From: Terriglobales bacterium
GTDB taxonomy: Bacteria; Acidobacteriota; Terriglobia; Bryobacterales; Bryobacteraceae
DNA: 64,000 nucleotides
Assembly (NCBI GenBank): GCA_027485675.1
Contig: JAIXQP010000002.1
Location: 1 to 64,000, forward strand
Reading direction: 5' to 3'
The notes beneath the pieces are model-generated. The model saw only the letters and a list, made by a program, of their open reading frames with translations, made no database searches and was not told the origin of the DNA. Positions 62,178-64,000 of this stretch are shown here, piece by piece. Each line of letters starts with the position of its first letter. The stretch's first letter is position 1. The translations under genes were made by a program, and so were the position numbers.

Positions 62178-62564
62178 TCACGCAATTATCACGGCGATCG
62201 CCTGGATTTCAATCAGGGCCCCGTAGTGCAGCTCGGGAACGGGGACGACGGCGCGGGCGGGAGGCACGGGAACAGCGGCGAGGAAGGTTTGGTAGGCGGC
62301 GTTGACGGCGGGCCAATGTTCGATGCCGGCGACGTAGATGGTGACCTGGACGAGGTGGGTGAGGTCGGCGCCGGCGGCGTGGAGGACGTGCTGGAGGTTC
62401 GAGAGAACCTGGTTGGTCTGCTCGACGACGCCACCATCGACGAGGCGGCCGTGGAGATCGAGGGGGAGCTGGCCGGAGAGGAACAGCAGGTTGCCGGCGC
62501 GGACGGCTTGCGAGTAGAAGCCGCCCGGCGCCGGGGCCAACGGAGAGAAGACCGGGGTCTGCAT
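62178..62564 (-). CDS. ridA: RidA family protein, cytoplasmic
   Basis: 128 residues, the standard length for RidA (Rid/YER057c/UK114). It shows GGFYSQAVRAGNLLFLSGQLPLD, LTHLVQVTIYVAGIEHWPAVN and PPARAVVPVPELHYGALIEIQAIAVI. The arginine in PPARA is the carboxylate-binding residue of active RidA, and the later glutamate is in IEIQAIAV. It would deaminate 2-aminoacrylate-type enamine/imine intermediates. It follows an exported RidA paralogue by five bases in a short minus-strand operon with a TIM-barrel isomerase-like gene. Confidence 0.9.
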   Translation of the reverse strand: MQTPVFSPLAPAPGGFYSQAVRAGNLLFLSGQLPLDLHGRLVDGGVVEQTNQVLSNLQHVLHAAGADLTHLVQVTIYVAGIEHWPAVNAAYQTFLAAVPVPPARAVVPVPELHYGALIEIQAIAVIIA

Positions 62565-62569
62565 GGGGG

Positions 62570-63010
62570 TCAGGCTTCGGCCATGACTTCGATTTCGACG
62601 AGGCAGCCGAAGGGGATGGCGGCGACGGCGACGGTGGTGCGGGCGGGCGGGTTGTCGCCGAAGCGGCCGCGGAAGGTCTCGTTCATGGGGCCGTAGTTAT
62701 TGATGTCGGAGAGGTAGACGTTGCACTTGACGGCCTTCTCCATGGAGGAGCCGACGTGCTTGAGGTTGGCTTCGATGGAGTCGAGGACGTACTTGGTCTG
62801 TTCCTGGATGGTGCCGCCGTCGATCTTGCCGGTGCCGGAGACGAAGACGAAGCCGTTGCAGGTGACGGCCGGGGAGTAGAGCGGGGCCTTGCCGTCGGGG
62901 GGGCGGCCGTCTTTGAAATGGGACTTCTTGCCTTTGGGATTCTTGGGGGCCGCGGCGGCGGGTACAGCGAGGGCGGCGGCGGCGAGTAGGTTGCGTCGAG
63001 AGTTGGCCAT
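62570..63010 (-). CDS. exported RidA family protein (Tat-like signal)
   Basis: 146 residues. The N-terminus MANSRRNLLAAAALAVPAAAA is a short Tat-like signal with a pair of arginines. A lysine/glycine-rich linker (KNPKGKKSHF) leads to a RidA domain (about 40-146: YSPAVTCNGFVFVSGTGKID, MEKAVKCNVYLSDINNYGPMNETF, NPPARTTVAVAAIPFGCLVEIEVMAEA). The RidA arginine is kept in PPARTT. RidA proteins are normally cytoplasmic, so an exported paralogue is unusual. AGGGA five bases before the ATG supports the start. It lies between the TIM-barrel gene and the cytoplasmic RidA gene. Confidence 0.85.
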   Translation of the reverse strand: MANSRRNLLAAAALAVPAAAAPKNPKGKKSHFKDGRPPDGKAPLYSPAVTCNGFVFVSGTGKIDGGTIQEQTKYVLDSIEANLKHVGSSMEKAVKCNVYLSDINNYGPMNETFRGRFGDNPPARTTVAVAAIPFGCLVEIEVMAEA

Positions 63011-63018
63011 GGGAATCC

Positions 63019-63903
63019 CTACAGACTATCAAGGCCGGCTTGAGCGAAGAGGGACTCCGATTTTGCCTTGAGGGACTTCGCGAGGGCGAAGGGGTCGGCC
63101 TGCTGGAACTGGGGCCAGAAGAGTTCGACGGTGATGGGCCCCGAGTAGCCGCGGGCGGCGAGTTTGCGAAGGATGGTAGCGAGCGGGGCGACGCCGTCGC
63201 CGGGTGCGACGCGGGATTGGAGATCGAGGAGTTCGCGGGGCATATCGGGCGTGTCGTTGAGGTGGGCGTGGAGGATTTCGCCGGGGCGGATCGAGTCCAT
63301 ATCTTCGAGGCGGCTGGGGCCAGACCAGAAGTGGTAGCAATCGAAGACGATGCCGAAGTTCGGGTGGGCGACTTCGCGATGGAGGCGGAGGGCCGTGGGG
63401 AGCGAGGCGAGGAAGGTGGAGTTGCGGACGAATTCGGCGCCGACTTTGAGGCGGAACTGGCGAGCGACTTCGGCGACGCGGCGGATGTTGTCGAGGCTTT
63501 TCGGGTAGTCTTCGCGGGTGAATTTCGCGGAGGTGACGCAGGGCGAATAGACGATGGGCGCGCCGAGGGCGGCGAACTGTTCGCAGCGCTGGCGGAAGGC
63601 TTCGAGGTTGGTTTCGAAGGCGGGGTTGGGCTCCCAGAGGTTCATGACGCCGGCGGCGCCGCATACGATGGTGAGGCCGTTGTCGGTGAGGACCCGCTTG
63701 GCGCTGGCGAGGGTTTCGGTTTTGAGGAACTCGTCGAGAAGCGGGGCGACGGGTTCGACGTGACGGATGCCGGCTTTGGCCCAGCCTTCGAGAGAGGCGC
63801 GGTAGCCGGCGGCGACGGAGGTGAATTGATGCAGGCCGAGGATCATGGTTCGGGGAGCAGCGAGCGCGAACGGCGTCTGGAGCATAGTTCGGCGGCGCAA
63901 CAT
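63019..63903 (-). CDS. sugar phosphate isomerase/epimerase-like TIM-barrel protein
   Basis: 294 residues. The N-terminal LRRRTMLQTPFALAAP may be a weak Tat-like export signal. The xylose-isomerase-like barrel has HVEPVAPLLDEF, VGAEFVRNST, FDCYHFWSGPSRLEDM, LHAHLNDTPDM and ITVELFWPQF. The acidic and histidine residues in these segments are the expected divalent-metal ligands. The family includes sugar epimerases, inosose dehydratases and AP endonuclease-like proteins; which reaction occurs here cannot be told. It is the first gene of the unit with the two RidA genes (nine-base gap), so a sugar- or amino-acid-related catabolic step is plausible. Confidence 0.82.
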   Translation of the reverse strand: MLRRRTMLQTPFALAAPRTMILGLHQFTSVAAGYRASLEGWAKAGIRHVEPVAPLLDEFLKTETLASAKRVLTDNGLTIVCGAAGVMNLWEPNPAFETNLEAFRQRCEQFAALGAPIVYSPCVTSAKFTREDYPKSLDNIRRVAEVARQFRLKVGAEFVRNSTFLASLPTALRLHREVAHPNFGIVFDCYHFWSGPSRLEDMDSIRPGEILHAHLNDTPDMPRELLDLQSRVAPGDGVAPLATILRKLAARGYSGPITVELFWPQFQQADPFALAKSLKAKSESLFAQAGLDSL

Positions 63904-63910
63904 GAGCCTT

Positions 63911-63916
63911 ACGATA
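63911..63916 (-). promoter_or_regulatory. -10-like TATCGT, 7 nt before TIM-barrel gene
   Basis: Minus-strand TATCGT ends seven bases before the ATG at 63903. The remaining 63917-64000 holds no recognisable gene. Confidence 0.4.
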
Positions 63917-64000
63917 CGACGGTGGACAGGGAGAGAACAAGCCGGGACACGGATCAGGCCGCCCGTTTCGAATCCGGGTTCGGATACCGTTTTCGTAATT

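Noticed and set aside
63948-63975. tRNA-like T-arm sequence (TTCGAATC flanked by CCCG and CGGG)
   Set aside because: The loop and stem lengths do not fit a T-arm and no acceptor, D-arm or anticodon arm can be paired on either strand within the window.

Overview
The window is about 64 kb of GC-rich bacterial chromosome with very short intergenic gaps (none above 300 bases). It looks like an acidobacterium of the Solibacter/Bryobacter type. The evidence is four very large Oar-like TonB-dependent receptors with N-terminal carboxypeptidase-regulatory-like domains, three proteins with the Solibacter-type TIGR03437 C-terminal domain, a CRTAC1/ASPIC-UnbV FG-GAP protein, and many secreted proteins of unknown role. 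No rRNA, tRNA, CRISPR array, insertion sequence or phage gene was recognised. All function calls come from reading motifs; no database search was possible.

Layout. 1-922: 3' part of a hypothetical gene whose convergent junction with a TPR gene has been tandemly duplicated (unit about 215 bp). 865-9062 (minus): exported YncE-propeller/phosphoesterase, TonB receptor, CRTAC1-like protein and TPR protein, the last three joined by overlapping stop/start codons. 9125-11854 (plus): cysM, a JAMM peptidase, a ThiS/CysO-type sulfur carrier and a MoeB-rhodanese fusion, i.e. cysteine synthesis using a protein-bound thiocarboxylate. 11897-17620: second TonB receptor, GntR regulator and two secreted proteins, closed by a strong terminator. 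17817-24474: hybrid histidine kinase with a solute-binding sensor domain, three small hypotheticals and a UPF0182 membrane protein. 24479-33077 (minus): membrane protein with a degenerate GGDEF-like domain, exported glycine-rich protein, membrane glycosyltransferase-like protein and three TIGR03437 proteins. 33163-36998: mutY and uvrA, head to head with start codons sharing a base. 36984-43432: AP2/HNH protein, exported gluzincin-TPR protein, VIT/vWA protein, putative anti-sigma factor and ECF-type sigma factor. 43506-50006 (plus): quinone oxidoreductase, Xaa-Pro peptidase, accB, accC, YhiN-type flavoprotein, exported YciI-like protein, uridine kinase. 50016-58495: third TonB receptor diverging from a cytoplasmic HETTH metallopeptidase, a ComEC-like metallo-beta-lactamase protein and PhoD. 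58502-63903 (minus): sugar-phosphate-isomerase-like TIM barrel, two RidA proteins (one exported) and the fourth TonB receptor.

The gene content fits a heterotroph that takes up large substrates through TonB receptors and processes them in the periplasm. The most noteworthy non-coding signal is a TAnnnT hexamer ending 5-9 nt before the start codon of 13 genes. Most of these lack a well-placed Shine-Dalgarno sequence, whereas other starts in the same window have clear ones. This suggests many leaderless transcripts. Candidate unusual systems are the metallopeptidase/MBL pair, the sulfur carrier with a Leu-Cys tail after Gly-Gly, and the sigma/anti-sigma/VIT-vWA cluster.
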